Shown here: in pieces, positions 1-8,409 of the stretch | Layout: each line of letters begins with the position of its first letter | How positions within the stretch are numbered: position 1 is the first letter of the stretch | DNA from: Thermasporomyces sp040195635 | GTDB lineage: Bacteria; Actinomycetota; Actinomycetes; Propionibacteriales; Actinopolymorphaceae | Length of the DNA stretch: 64,000 nucleotides | Direction: 5' to 3' | Assembly: GCF_040195635.1 (NCBI RefSeq) | Contig: NZ_JBEFTX010000022.1 | Span: 62,001 to 126,000 of the forward strand | The notes under the pieces: generated by a model | The model's database searches: none | Seen by the model: only the letters and a program-made list of their open reading frames with translations | What the model was told of the DNA's origin: nothing | Translations under genes and position numbers: made by a program

Positions 1-2
1 GG

Positions 3-146
3 CCGTGCAAGGTCGAGAAGCCGCCGCGCACATACCTCGGCCTCGTGGACGTCAACCGCGACATCTCTCGCCAGGCCAATTCGCTGCGCGCCCACCTCGA
101 CGAGGTCCCGCGCCGACTTGTGCGCTCGCCACAACGTCGATCGTAG
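3..146 (+). CDS. C-terminal end of an unidentified protein (partial)
   Basis: The frame is open from the window edge to a TAG at 144-146 and would encode the last 47 residues of a longer protein that starts outside the window. The peptide contains YLGLVDVNRDISRQ and an acidic/basic helical stretch that reads more like real protein than the other two frames here. I do not recognise a family. The stop is followed by non-coding sequence, so the gene ends here. It could also be a chance open frame, because high GC favours long open frames. Confidence 0.35.
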   Translation, partial: PCKVEKPPRTYLGLVDVNRDISRQANSLRAHLDEVPRRLVRSPQRRS

Positions 147-702
147 GTTGGCCGCAGCCTTCGCCGACGTCGTGTCCGGCCACAACACACCCGCGACACG
201 CGCACGACTCAGCGGCCTGCCGTGGAGGGCGAGAAGGACGAACAGCCGCTGCACACTCCAGACCAGTGGAATGGTCTGTCGGCCGACAGTGAAGGTGAAT
301 CCATGAAGAAGGCTCAACGCCGCCGCTGACGTATGGATTCCGCCCATGCATGGCCCCCCACGAACCTGCCCTGCGAAGCCGATGACCGGCGTCGCGCGAT
401 CCATCCCCCATGCGGCATCAGCATGAGGGATCAGGATCTCAGCTTTGTGCGGGACCACCGCTTCGGCCTCGGATGGCTCCCGTGAGCAGGACGCTACAGG
501 AGTGCGCAGGCGTCGTCAGACGTTTCGCGATCAAGGCCACCGGGAATGATGTTCCGCTCGCCAACTTGCTCTCGAGGAGACGCTGAGCTTGCTGCCACAG
601 GCATCGCTCGCCTCGTCACCGTCGACCACCGGGGCGCGTCCGCACCGCCGTAGCTCGAGCGGCCCGCGGCTGCCGGCCCTGTAGCCGGGAGCCGACCGGC
701 GA
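147..702. other. Intergenic stretch, nothing recognised
   Basis: I see only frames with arginine/alanine-rich shadow translations and no conserved motif, RNA gene or repeat. Confidence 0.4.
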
Positions 703-1236
703 TCAGCTGACAAGGGCAGCGATGGTTCGCGCACACTCCAGGGACTCGGTATGCGTCGTGTCCACCTCGAGGTCATAGGACACCCCCTGGTGAACCACCT
801 CCGCCTGCAACGCGGCCATCCCCTGGATGCGATCTCCTCGTGCGATCTCACGGCCTGCGGCGACCGCCCTTTCACACCTGACGCCGACCCACAACACGGC
901 CAGTCCGCCAAGAACCTTCTGCCACCGCTGCTGGGACGCCGCTCCGCCGAGGAAGACGTCATCGATGATGACCCTGGCGCCAGCACGGGCCATCGCCACG
1001 ACGCCCTCCATCCAGGCCGCCTGCAGCGCCATGAAGTCCGCCCCGACGCTCACCTCGCCATCTGCGGCGAACGTGATCCCTTCGTCCGACCCCCGCATCC
1101 TCGCGGGCAGCGCGTCGACGAACGAGTCGCACCCGAACACCGGCCACGGATCCGGCAGTACGGCCTGCAGACACCGTACGATCCCGGACTTCCCCGAGCT
1201 GGAACCACCGTTGAGAATGATCACCTGAGTCGTCAC
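703..1236 (-). CDS. Chloramphenicol 3-O-phosphotransferase-like P-loop kinase
   Basis: The 177-residue protein has the P-loop GGSSSGKSG at residues 10-18, followed by an aspartate-rich segment (FGCDSFVDALP) and VIIDDVF, the layout of the CPT/Cpt_family phosphotransferases. Known members transfer a phosphate from ATP to the 3'-hydroxyl of chloramphenicol, but many actinomycete homologues have unknown natural substrates. The frame is open further upstream, but the conserved beta strand VIILNGG begins directly after a GTG at 1234-1236, which gives the usual family length, so I place the start there. It lies divergently to the alpha/beta hydrolase at 1391, with about 150 bases between them holding both promoters. 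Assignment to the family is firm; drug resistance as a role is inference. Confidence 0.82.
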   Translation of the reverse strand: MTTQVIILNGGSSSGKSGIVRCLQAVLPDPWPVFGCDSFVDALPARMRGSDEGITFAADGEVSVGADFMALQAAWMEGVVAMARAGARVIIDDVFLGGAASQQRWQKVLGGLAVLWVGVRCERAVAAGREIARGDRIQGMAALQAEVVHQGVSYDLEVDTTHTESLECARTIAALVS

Positions 1237-1390
1237 CGCGCCACAGTAGAGCGCTTCCCGCACGGCCGAAAACGAATATCGGCAGTGCCACGACCGAGGT
1301 CTGGGGCGGCCCACCGATGAGTTTCGCCTGCGGGCTCGGTCTGTGTTGTCGTACGTTACGAGCCAACTTCGGATTGCAAGGAGTACGACT

Positions 1391-2218
1391 GTGGGCATGC
1401 ACTGGACGTCCGAGGCATCAGGGTCTGGCAGCTACGCGGAAGTCAACGGGATCAGGCTCTACTACGAAACCCATGGTTCCGGGCGGCCACTCGTGCTCCT
1501 GCACGGCGGTCTGGGCTCTGGGGAGATGTTCGGCCCGACCTTGCCGAAACTGGCAGAGCGTCATCAGGTCATCGCTCCCGACCTGCAAGGTCATGGCCGT
1601 ACGGCCGACATCGACCGTCCGATCGACGTACGCCTGATGGCCGACGACATCGCGGCGCTGATCGACCACCTCGGGCTGGACAAGCCCGACGTGGTCGGCT
1701 ACTCGATGGGCGGCGGGGTTGCCCTCCAAACAGCGGCGAGGCACCCGGGCAAGGTCGGCAAGCTTGTCGCCTGCTCCGCGAACGTCTGGCGCAACGCAAT
1801 CCCCGCCGAGATGCTCGAACAGCAGGGCCAGGTGAACGCCAACGCGGCGGAGTTCATGAAGGACACGCCGATGTACGAGCTCTACCAGCGGGTAGCGCCA
1901 CACCCGGAGGATTTCCCGAAGCTGCTGGACAAGATCGGGCAGGCGATGGCCAAGGACTTCGACTTCTCCGACGACGTACGCAGTCTGCAGGTGCCGACTC
2001 TCCTCATGGCCGCGGACGCCGACATGGCGCCGCCGAGCCACTACATCGAGGTCTTCAAGCTGCTCGATGGTGGACTCCGCGATGGCGGATGGATGGGCGA
2101 AGGTCGACCGAAGGGCGGTCACGCGCTGGCGATCCTGCCAGGCCTGACGCACTACAACCTTGCCGTCTCACCACTTTTCGCCGCCACCGTCCTCGCATTC
2201 CTCAACGGTGAGAGCTAG
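1391..2218 (+). CDS. Alpha/beta hydrolase
   Basis: This 275-residue cytoplasmic hydrolase has an oxyanion-loop motif LLHGGLGS near residue 37, the nucleophile elbow GYSMGG (Ser105), an aspartate in the AADADM segment (about 209-211) and a histidine in GLTHYN (His254), so the catalytic triad appears intact. The start is GTG at 1391 because AAGGAG lies 7 bases upstream (1378-1383); the frame opens earlier but without a ribosome-binding site. An internal ATG two codons later is an alternative. It stands alone between a divergent kinase and a convergent secreted-protein gene. The substrate cannot be deduced; it resembles the esterase/haloperoxidase-like branch with a short cap domain. Confidence 0.88.
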   Translation: MGMHWTSEASGSGSYAEVNGIRLYYETHGSGRPLVLLHGGLGSGEMFGPTLPKLAERHQVIAPDLQGHGRTADIDRPIDVRLMADDIAALIDHLGLDKPDVVGYSMGGGVALQTAARHPGKVGKLVACSANVWRNAIPAEMLEQQGQVNANAAEFMKDTPMYELYQRVAPHPEDFPKLLDKIGQAMAKDFDFSDDVRSLQVPTLLMAADADMAPPSHYIEVFKLLDGGLRDGGWMGEGRPKGGHALAILPGLTHYNLAVSPLFAATVLAFLNGES

Positions 2219-2342
2219 GTAGACAGGCACAGGCGCGGAGCCGAATGGCGCCGCTCTGTGTCAAGTGGTTACAGCGGCCACGCCCACATCCTCCCAGCGC
2301 ACCTGCGCCTCACTCGTCGACCGAGCACGACACTTCGGGTCG

Positions 2343-2378
2343 GCGGAGTGGGTGAGTCCGGCGACTCGCCCACTCCGC
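2343..2378. terminator. Bidirectional stem-loop terminator
   Basis: Arms at 2343-2358 and 2363-2378 pair over 16 bases with a single G-T wobble around the four-base loop CGGC. It lies between two convergent genes and begins 10 bases beyond the stop of the minus-strand gene. There is no clear T run, as is common for actinomycete terminators. Confidence 0.72.
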
Positions 2379-2388
2379 TGACAACCCC

Positions 2389-3756
2389 CTACGACTGCGG
2401 GGCTGCGGAGAGGACCAGCCGTCCGTAGTCGCCGAACAGTCCACCCGCCTGGATGTAGTACGTCGTGCCGGCGACGGTCGGCAGGTCCACCTGCGCCTGC
2501 AATGTCGAGGCGGGCAGTGGGAAGCCGGGCGCGTCATCGTCGCCACATACCACCGGCTCCATCACGCCGTCGGTGAGAGCGTAGACAGCCACGACTGTGT
2601 CGAAGTCACTTCCGGCGGTGTCGATGTCGAGGGTTTCGCCGTTCCCCTCGACCGAATACCACAGGGTGCGCTCGACAGGCGCCCACGCGCACGGGACGTC
2701 CGCTTCGGCATCGAGCGCCGCAGCACGGTTCGTGTCGCGGACAGTCTCGCCGAGGACGAGGGGCGTAGCCGCCTCCGGCCGGTCGTTGACGGGCGGCGGA
2801 CCGGCCGGCTTCGGGCCCTCCGGCGATGTCACCACGGAACGGGTGAGGATCTCCAGGTGCTCGCAGGTGGCGCTCGCCGCGCCCCAGGGCAGGTCGACGG
2901 TCGCGCTGACGTCGTACGGCGTGTACTTCTGCACCACTCGGGCAATGGACGTCCGCAACTCACTGACTCTCGTCTCACCGGTTGCGGCCATGGTGACAGA
3001 GACCGGGAGCTCGGCCACGAACTCGCCGTTCTCGGAGTCTCGAAGCGGAAGCACCGCGGTGAAACTGTCGGCTGATGCGTCGACTGGGCCGAAGAGGTTG
3101 TACTGACGCCCACCGTGCTCGACCTCCATGGACAGGAAGTACTCGCCCTCTGCGGGGCCGAACACACCCACCACGGCATCGCCTTCACAGCGGGCCGAGT
3201 CGAAGAGCATGCGCTCGAAGCGGACTGTGGACTCGGGTGCGTTGCGCAGGTAGGTCGACTCGACCGACGACCCGGTGCAGTCCAGCGATCCAAGGTCATA
3301 GCCCGGGAGCGTCAGCGTGCCATCAGCGGCGAGCGTCGAGGCCACCGCCTCCGACCGTACGTGCTGGTTGCCGTTTCGGGAGTTGTCCGTGGTCTCGGTC
3401 TGTGCCGTGATCGAGGTCGTGGCCGCGAAGTCGCCCGTTCCCACGAACTCGCCTTCCGGGCTGTAGACATCGAGCACGAACCGCAGGTCTCCCTCGTTCC
3501 AGGAACCGGTCCCGAACGCCTCCACCAGCGGATCGTCGTCGGTACCGACCCGCGCGAAGGCGAAGTCCCCGAAGTCGGTGGACGAGCCCGCCGTCGCAAA
3601 GACCGGATCGCCCTTCGTCGTCGCGCCGGTGCAGGTGACGCCTGCCTGGAACGTGGTCACCGTGTAGGTCGGACCGGCAAAGGACGGTACGGCGGTCGCG
3701 ACGCTCACCGACCCCGCCACCGCCAAGCCCGCGATGGCGCGGACAAACATGTTCAT
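2389..3756 (-). CDS. Secreted protein with pre-peptidase-type C-terminal domain
   Basis: The 455-residue product begins with a clear Sec signal peptide (MNMFVRAIAGLAVAGSVSV, cleavage probably after PSFA). A central region of about 270 residues is unrecognised and beta-rich. The last 125 residues, from NDRPEAATPL on, follow the pattern of bacterial pre-peptidase C-terminal (PPC) beta-sandwich domains, with LWYSVEG, DIDTAGSDFDTVVAVY and TTYYIQAGG. PPC domains are usually attached to secreted proteases and help localisation or substrate contact, but no protease catalytic motif is visible here. Start: ATG at 3754-3756 preceded by GAGGGGG. The gene is monocistronic and ends at a strong stem-loop. 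Confidence 0.8.
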   Translation of the reverse strand: MNMFVRAIAGLAVAGSVSVATAVPSFAGPTYTVTTFQAGVTCTGATTKGDPVFATAGSSTDFGDFAFARVGTDDDPLVEAFGTGSWNEGDLRFVLDVYSPEGEFVGTGDFAATTSITAQTETTDNSRNGNQHVRSEAVASTLAADGTLTLPGYDLGSLDCTGSSVESTYLRNAPESTVRFERMLFDSARCEGDAVVGVFGPAEGEYFLSMEVEHGGRQYNLFGPVDASADSFTAVLPLRDSENGEFVAELPVSVTMAATGETRVSELRTSIARVVQKYTPYDVSATVDLPWGAASATCEHLEILTRSVVTSPEGPKPAGPPPVNDRPEAATPLVLGETVRDTNRAAALDAEADVPCAWAPVERTLWYSVEGNGETLDIDTAGSDFDTVVAVYALTDGVMEPVVCGDDDAPGFPLPASTLQAQVDLPTVAGTTYYIQAGGLFGDYGRLVLSAAPQS

Positions 3757-3926
3757 CGGATCCCCCTCTTCGCGGGTCCAGCACCCGCGCGCCGAGATCG
3801 TATGTCGGCGGCGACACCTTGGAAGGTGGATTGACAAACTTCCTGGCCTTGGTCGGCCTCGGCGTCGCGTAGTCCAGCGTCGTGGCACTGCGCCCCAGTC
3901 GTCGGGCGTACGAACGCCAACTGGCA

Positions 3927-5369
3927 CTAGACATTCCTGGCTGAGCGGGTGCCCTCATGTGTGACAAGGTGGTAGGCGGGCTTGGAGAGTTCGGGTATGA
4001 CGATGAGGCGTGGATCTCGTCCGACCAGCGCTGTCGCGTCGGCGAGCGCGTCGCCGACAGAGTCGATCGGCGTTGCGCCCATCCCCGTCGCGTGCTCCGG
4101 GCTCTGTGCGCCGGCGATGTAGACCGCCTGCGCCAGGTCGCGCGCAACGCTGCCCATGTAGATCATGGAGAAGGCGTGGAACGGATGGTAGCCGTGCTGG
4201 TGGCGGTAGGCGGAGATCCACTGCGGCTGGTTGCAGAAGTTGTCCTCATGGGCCGTCATCTCGTGCGGGTGCCGGCACGACTGCAGCAGGTCGTAGGCGG
4301 CGGCATAGGGCGGGAACTCGCGGCTGTTGAACCAGCCGTCGCAGATCGAGGTCGCGATGACGACCGGGTCAGGTCGTAGCGCGGCGCGGGCGCGGATCAC
4401 CGAGGCGCCGATCGCCTGCATCATCAGGATCGGGTTGGTACCCATCCCGGCGCCGTAGTGGAAGCCGCGCGGCATCCCGATGACCAGGACGTCTGCTGGC
4501 GGCCCTGGGAGGCGCACCTCGGTACGCTCGCTCGCCATGCCCCACGACGCCTCCTCGACGGCACCTATGGCGCCGGCCCTCACCCGGAGCTGGCGTGACT
4601 GGCTGTCCAACACGGCGTCGACCGTGAAAAACGGCTGCGGCATCGCCGACTCCATTCGTTGCCTGATGGCAGCGAGTTGAGACCGGAAGTAACTCCCCGT
4701 CGTCGGCGGAGCGAAGTCCCGTCGCGTCATCGACGCCGGCGTGTGGTGGCATCGGATGGACCGCCAGCCGGTGAGGCCGGTGGAAGGCATCTTCGATCCG
4801 CCACTGAAACCGCCGTACGGGTTGCCAGACGCATGGCCGACCAGGATCGTGAGGTCCGAGTCCACGACGCATCGGTTCACCTCGACGGCGTCGCCGTGGT
4901 CGGACCGCTCCAGGGTGACCATGCCCTCGGCATCCTCGGCGTCGTGGTTGACAATCCGTTCGGGGCCCATCCGTCGAACGACGTGCTCACCGAGCAGCTC
5001 GGCCATTTCGTCCATGGTGTTCTTCCGGTGCAGGCCGATCGCGTTCACCAGCCGAACGTCGCTCAGCCGCACGCCTCCGCGTTCCAGCTCGTCGAGCAGG
5101 AGTGGTACGGCGACCCTGCGGTGCGCGGTGGCGTGCGTGCCTCCCTTGACGCGGTCCGGGAACGCGATCGTCACCCGCGACCCCGGGCGGACGAGGTCGC
5201 GGATCCGGTCAGACCCGAGCGGGTTCTCGAGCGCGGACCGCGTGGCCTCAACCGGGTCCTCCAGTGGCCACGGCTCCCGATGCGGCTCGCCGGTTCGAAT
5301 CACGACGGCACCGTCCGGGAGATCGACCTCGACATGGCCGGAGCCGTACTCGAGCTGGACACGCCGCAT
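3927..5369 (-). CDS. larA: LarA-family nickel-dependent racemase (DUF2088)
   Basis: The 480-residue protein aligns with lactate racemase LarA in its landmarks: histidines near 114 and 179, the GGFSGGSK segment carrying Lys193 (the lysine that bears the nickel-pincer pyridinium cofactor in LarA) and His208/His209 for the metal. Family members racemise or epimerise 2-hydroxyacids, and many homologues act on substrates other than lactate. The serine in GGSK replaces the arginine seen in typical LarA, which hints at a different substrate. Start: ATG at 5367-5369 with GAGGAG upstream; the longer frame lacks a site. It lies 68 bases downstream of the dehydrogenase at 5438, in the same direction, so they are probably one operon. 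No larB/C/E cofactor genes are in the window. Confidence 0.8.
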   Translation of the reverse strand: MRRVQLEYGSGHVEVDLPDGAVVIRTGEPHREPWPLEDPVEATRSALENPLGSDRIRDLVRPGSRVTIAFPDRVKGGTHATAHRRVAVPLLLDELERGGVRLSDVRLVNAIGLHRKNTMDEMAELLGEHVVRRMGPERIVNHDAEDAEGMVTLERSDHGDAVEVNRCVVDSDLTILVGHASGNPYGGFSGGSKMPSTGLTGWRSIRCHHTPASMTRRDFAPPTTGSYFRSQLAAIRQRMESAMPQPFFTVDAVLDSQSRQLRVRAGAIGAVEEASWGMASERTEVRLPGPPADVLVIGMPRGFHYGAGMGTNPILMMQAIGASVIRARAALRPDPVVIATSICDGWFNSREFPPYAAAYDLLQSCRHPHEMTAHEDNFCNQPQWISAYRHQHGYHPFHAFSMIYMGSVARDLAQAVYIAGAQSPEHATGMGATPIDSVGDALADATALVGRDPRLIVIPELSKPAYHLVTHEGTRSARNV

Positions 5370-5437
5370 AGGTGGTGTCTCCTCTCGTGCAACCGATTCC
5401 TCGGTGGGTTTCGTGGAGTGCGGACGCGCCCGCCTCG

Positions 5438-6316
5438 TCACTGCCCGGCGTCAGCCGACAGCGCGCGATAGAGCTCCAGCACGGCGCCCGAGTCCTGGCC
5501 ACCGTGTCCGAGATGCACCGCGAGCGAATTGACCTGGTCCACCACGGTGGCGATGAACGCCGGTGCGCCGACCTGGCGCGCCATCTCCATGGCGAGTCTG
5601 TTGTCCTTCTGCAACAGCGCCAGGGCGAACGTCGGCTCGTAGTCGGCGACACTCATCCGCGGACCAAGCTCCTTGAACAGGTTGGACACTGTGCCGGCGC
5701 CGGAGTCGGCGACCGTCTCGACGAACACCGCAGGGTCCAGGCCCGCCAGCCGGCAAGCATTCAGTGCCTCGGCGGTGACCGCGTTGATGGCACCGAACAT
5801 GAGATTGTTCAGCACCTTGAGGATCGACCCTGCGCCGACGTCGCCGACCCGGCGTACCTGACGCGCCACGGTCCCTTCGAGCAGGTCGCGGACCGCCGCC
5901 ACGCCGTCCTCGCTACCTCCGGCCGGAAGCGTCCATGCACCGCACCTGTCGGGTCGGCCGAGTACCGGGGCGTCGACGTACTTCACACCGCAAACGGCGA
6001 GTCGCTGCGCCGCCTGCCGTGCCGTATCTGGATCGATGGTGGACAGGTCGGCGACCACGGTGCCAATCGCCGCACCGGCGAGCGGACCGTCCACGGTGCT
6101 CAGCACATGCTCCGGCCGGGGCAGTGACAGCACCACCGCGCGGGCCCGCGCGACCGCATCGGCGGGGTCGTCGCAGGTCTTGACGCCGGCCGCCGCCGCA
6201 GCGCGAAGCGCAGTCGTCGACGGGTCGAAACCGCGCACCAGATGGCCGTTCTCCACGAGCTTCGCGGCCACCCGCCCGCCCATGGTGCCGAGTCCGAGCA
6301 CACAGATCTCGTTCAC
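5438..6316 (-). CDS. NAD(P)-dependent 3-hydroxyisobutyrate dehydrogenase-like oxidoreductase
   Basis: The 292-residue beta-hydroxyacid dehydrogenase has the Rossmann fingerprint GLGTMGGRVA at residues 8-17, a substrate-binding segment DAPVLGRP (usually DAPVSGG) and the catalytic lysine in GAGSILKVLNN (Lys167). The family oxidises 3-hydroxyacids such as 3-hydroxyisobutyrate, tartronate semialdehyde or sugar-derived acids. Start: GTG at 6314-6316 with GGAG upstream, exactly where the Rossmann strand begins; the open frame further upstream is shadow sequence. It is the first gene of a two-gene unit with the LarA-like racemase, so the pair may convert one stereoisomer of a hydroxyacid and then oxidise it. 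Confidence 0.87.
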   Translation of the reverse strand: MNEICVLGLGTMGGRVAAKLVENGHLVRGFDPSTTALRAAAAAGVKTCDDPADAVARARAVVLSLPRPEHVLSTVDGPLAGAAIGTVVADLSTIDPDTARQAAQRLAVCGVKYVDAPVLGRPDRCGAWTLPAGGSEDGVAAVRDLLEGTVARQVRRVGDVGAGSILKVLNNLMFGAINAVTAEALNACRLAGLDPAVFVETVADSGAGTVSNLFKELGPRMSVADYEPTFALALLQKDNRLAMEMARQVGAPAFIATVVDQVNSLAVHLGHGGQDSGAVLELYRALSADAGQ

Positions 6317-6604
6317 TTTCCACTCCGTTCCCACACCCCTGGTCTGTGACGCGGTGCGGTGGCCTCTCCCTCGGGCGACCATAGTCGTCGACGTGGCCGA
6401 GTGCTGTCTCAAGAGCCTTCGACCCACGCCGAACGTCGGGGCCACTCAACGGTAGGAGGTGTCCCACGCGCTCAGGGCGGAGGCCGCGAGCAGGTGGCGG
6501 CGATGCGGTGGTTCTGAAGCCTGTCCGGCTGCCGCGCATGGGCGCGGAGCCGTGCCCTCCAGCTGCGGGCGCGATCTGCCACCTGCAGCACAGCCAGGTG
6601 ATGT

Positions 6605-7195
6605 CTATCGCGTGGGCCGGTACTTCAGGTGCGTCACTGCCGGCCCTGAGGCCACGTCGACGAGATCGAAGTCCAGGGCGCCAACATCGTCGAGCGGCCG
6701 TTCGCCACCGCCCAGGGTTATCGGCGCGACGTGCAGCACCAATTCCTCCAGCAGCCCGGCCATGAGATATTGCCGCACCGTGCCAGCACCACCGGCGATC
6801 TGCACGTCGCCGGCATCGGCCGCCTCGCGCGCCTGTTCCAGTGCCGCCTCAATGCCGTCAGTGACGAAGTGGAACGTCGTACCGCCCTTCATCGGCAATG
6901 GCTCGCGCGCGTAGTGGCTGAGTACGTAGACGGGGGCGTGATACGGCGGCTCCTCACCCCACCAACCGCGCCAGGACAGGTCCCACTCACCCCTGCCCGG
7001 GCCGAACATGTTCCGCCCCATCACGAACGCTCCCGTCGGATTCGGGGTGCCGGTAAAGGGAGACGCGTCCGGTGCAGAGCCCGCCCACGCCATCGTCCGC
7101 ATCCCGCCCTCACCCAACGGATTCTCCAGGCTCTGCCCCGAAGCCGCCATGCACCCATCAAGGGACACGGTGACATCGCACCTCACGATCCCCAT
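6605..7195 (-). CDS. Dihydrofolate reductase / RibD C-terminal family protein
   Basis: The 196-residue protein carries the RibD-C/DHFR fold signatures: SLDGCMA near the start, FVMGRNMF in the middle, FVTDGIEAALEQA and IAGGAGTVRQYLMAGLLEEL in the C-terminal half, ending with a THLKYR strand. This family includes riboflavin-pathway reductases and many stand-alone actinomycete NADPH reductases of unknown substrate. Start: ATG at 7193-7195, with GGGAG five bases upstream; an ATG four codons earlier overlaps that site and is less likely. It is monocistronic, so a role in riboflavin synthesis is not supported by neighbours. Confidence 0.86.
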   Translation of the reverse strand: MGIVRCDVTVSLDGCMAASGQSLENPLGEGGMRTMAWAGSAPDASPFTGTPNPTGAFVMGRNMFGPGRGEWDLSWRGWWGEEPPYHAPVYVLSHYAREPLPMKGGTTFHFVTDGIEAALEQAREAADAGDVQIAGGAGTVRQYLMAGLLEELVLHVAPITLGGGERPLDDVGALDFDLVDVASGPAVTHLKYRPTR

Positions 7196-7310
7196 TACTG
7201 CTCCCATCCTCGAAGATTCCTGCCCTGATCGAGCGCAACGGGATGCCCGACTGGGCCGACCTCACGTCGCTCACCGACCGGTGGTCGTGAACCCGGCTCC
7301 GTGGACGGGT

Positions 7311-7802
7311 TCAGCCGTCGGCGGCGAGCAGCTTCCCGATCGCGTCGAGCAGACCGGCGGTGCCGGTCTCGCGACCGGCCGCGGCATCCGGCCCGGGACC
7401 GTGCACACCGTCGAGGTGGACGCCCTGCTCGGTGAACGTGAGCCGGGTCCGCGGGCCGGCGCCGTCGTCGTTGGGCTCGAACACGATCGTGCTGATCGAC
7501 GTCGAGGCGTGCACCCCGTCGAGCCACATGTCGTACGTGTAGACGATCCGCTCGTTGGGCGCGATGTCGGTGTACGTGGCGCGGAACTGGGACAGCGGGC
7601 CGCCCTCGCCGCGACGCCCGTCGTCGATCGCCACGCCACCGACCCGGAAGTCGTCGGTGCGCTCGACATAGACGAACTCGTCGCTGCCGAACCACTTGCG
7701 CTTGATCTCGAAGTCGGCGAAGGCGGCCCACACGCGGTCGACCGGAACCGGGTACTCGCGCTCGAGCACGAACGTGGCGTGGGTCTGTGTGCGGTCGGTC
7801 AT
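7311..7802 (-). CDS. SRPBCC (AHSA1-type) domain protein
   Basis: This 163-residue START-like protein begins with the FVLEREYPVPVDRVWAAF strand and helix typical of the family. It continues with KRKWFGSD, IVYTYDMWLDG and TRLTFTEQGVHLDG and ends in a C-terminal helix. Such proteins form a hydrophobic ligand cavity and in actinomycetes are commonly paired with an ArsR repressor. Start: ATG at 7800-7802 after AGGAGG. Only one base separates it from the stop of the upstream ArsR gene, so the two are translationally coupled. The ligand is unknown. Confidence 0.9.
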   Translation of the reverse strand: MTDRTQTHATFVLEREYPVPVDRVWAAFADFEIKRKWFGSDEFVYVERTDDFRVGGVAIDDGRRGEGGPLSQFRATYTDIAPNERIVYTYDMWLDGVHASTSISTIVFEPNDDGAGPRTRLTFTEQGVHLDGVHGPGPDAAAGRETGTAGLLDAIGKLLAADG

Positions 7803-7803
7803 G

Positions 7804-8163
7804 TCAGTCCTCCTGTGTCGGTTGATGGTTGGTGAGGTAGTCGCCCAGGCGGTCGAGCTGGCGTTCCTGCGGGCGGCGGTGGGCAACGATCCACGCGTTG
7901 GCCGGGACCAGCGCGTCGGGCACGAGTTGGTACGTGCGCACTCGGCCGACCTTCTCCGACGACACGATCTGCGCCTCCTCGAGCACGCGGAGGTGCTGGA
8001 CGACAGTGGGCAGCGCCATGCCGAACGGTTCGGCGAGCTGGCTCACCGAGGCCGGCCCGTGGACCAGCCGGGCGACCATCGCCCGGCGGGTGCCGTCCGC
8101 CAGTGCGCGGAACATCCGGTCGAGTTCGGCGTCGCCGTCGGTCCCGCCCGAATACTTAGGCAC
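7804..8163 (-). CDS. ArsR-family winged-helix transcriptional regulator
   Basis: The 119-residue protein shows the ArsR/SmtB helix-turn-helix: RMFRALADGTRRAMVARL, SVSQLAEPFGMALPTVVQHL (recognition helix) and the wing SSEKVGRVRTYQL. It lacks the metal-binding cysteine box, so it belongs to the non-metal group that is typically paired with SRPBCC proteins. It is the first gene of a two-gene operon and probably represses its own promoter; the start-proximal region 8160-8200 contains the palindrome-like CTTAGGCACACAGCTAAG around 8155-8172, a possible operator. Confidence 0.9.
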   Translation of the reverse strand: MPKYSGGTDGDAELDRMFRALADGTRRAMVARLVHGPASVSQLAEPFGMALPTVVQHLRVLEEAQIVSSEKVGRVRTYQLVPDALVPANAWIVAHRRPQERQLDRLGDYLTNHQPTQED

Positions 8164-8409
8164 ACAGCTAAGTATTCGTCTCCGGGTGAGGATGTCAAGG
8201 GTGCACTTTGTCCTTCCTCGCGCGCCCCGCGAGCTGGCGACGATCCATCGCCTGGGGATCTCGGCTCTGATCCGGGCACGGCAGGACTTCTACGTCTCGG
8301 CCGGTCCGACGGTTGAGGTGCATCGCTCGCCGCCGAAACCGCCCGTCGCCGACGTCAGGGTCATCGAGTCGTACTGCGACGACCGCCGAAGGGCGGTCCG
8401 GCGGAGGAA

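Noticed and set aside
5..411. Overlapping open frames on both strands at the left edge
   Set aside because: Arg/Pro/Ala-rich translations without motifs; only the frame ending at 146 reads like protein.
703..1236. Firm chloramphenicol resistance gene
   Set aside because: The family fits, but substrate cannot be read from sequence and no antibiotic cluster is adjacent.
751..1402. Several frames of over 130 codons antisense to or out of phase with the kinase at 703
   Set aside because: They are shadows of the kinase gene caused by high third-position GC.
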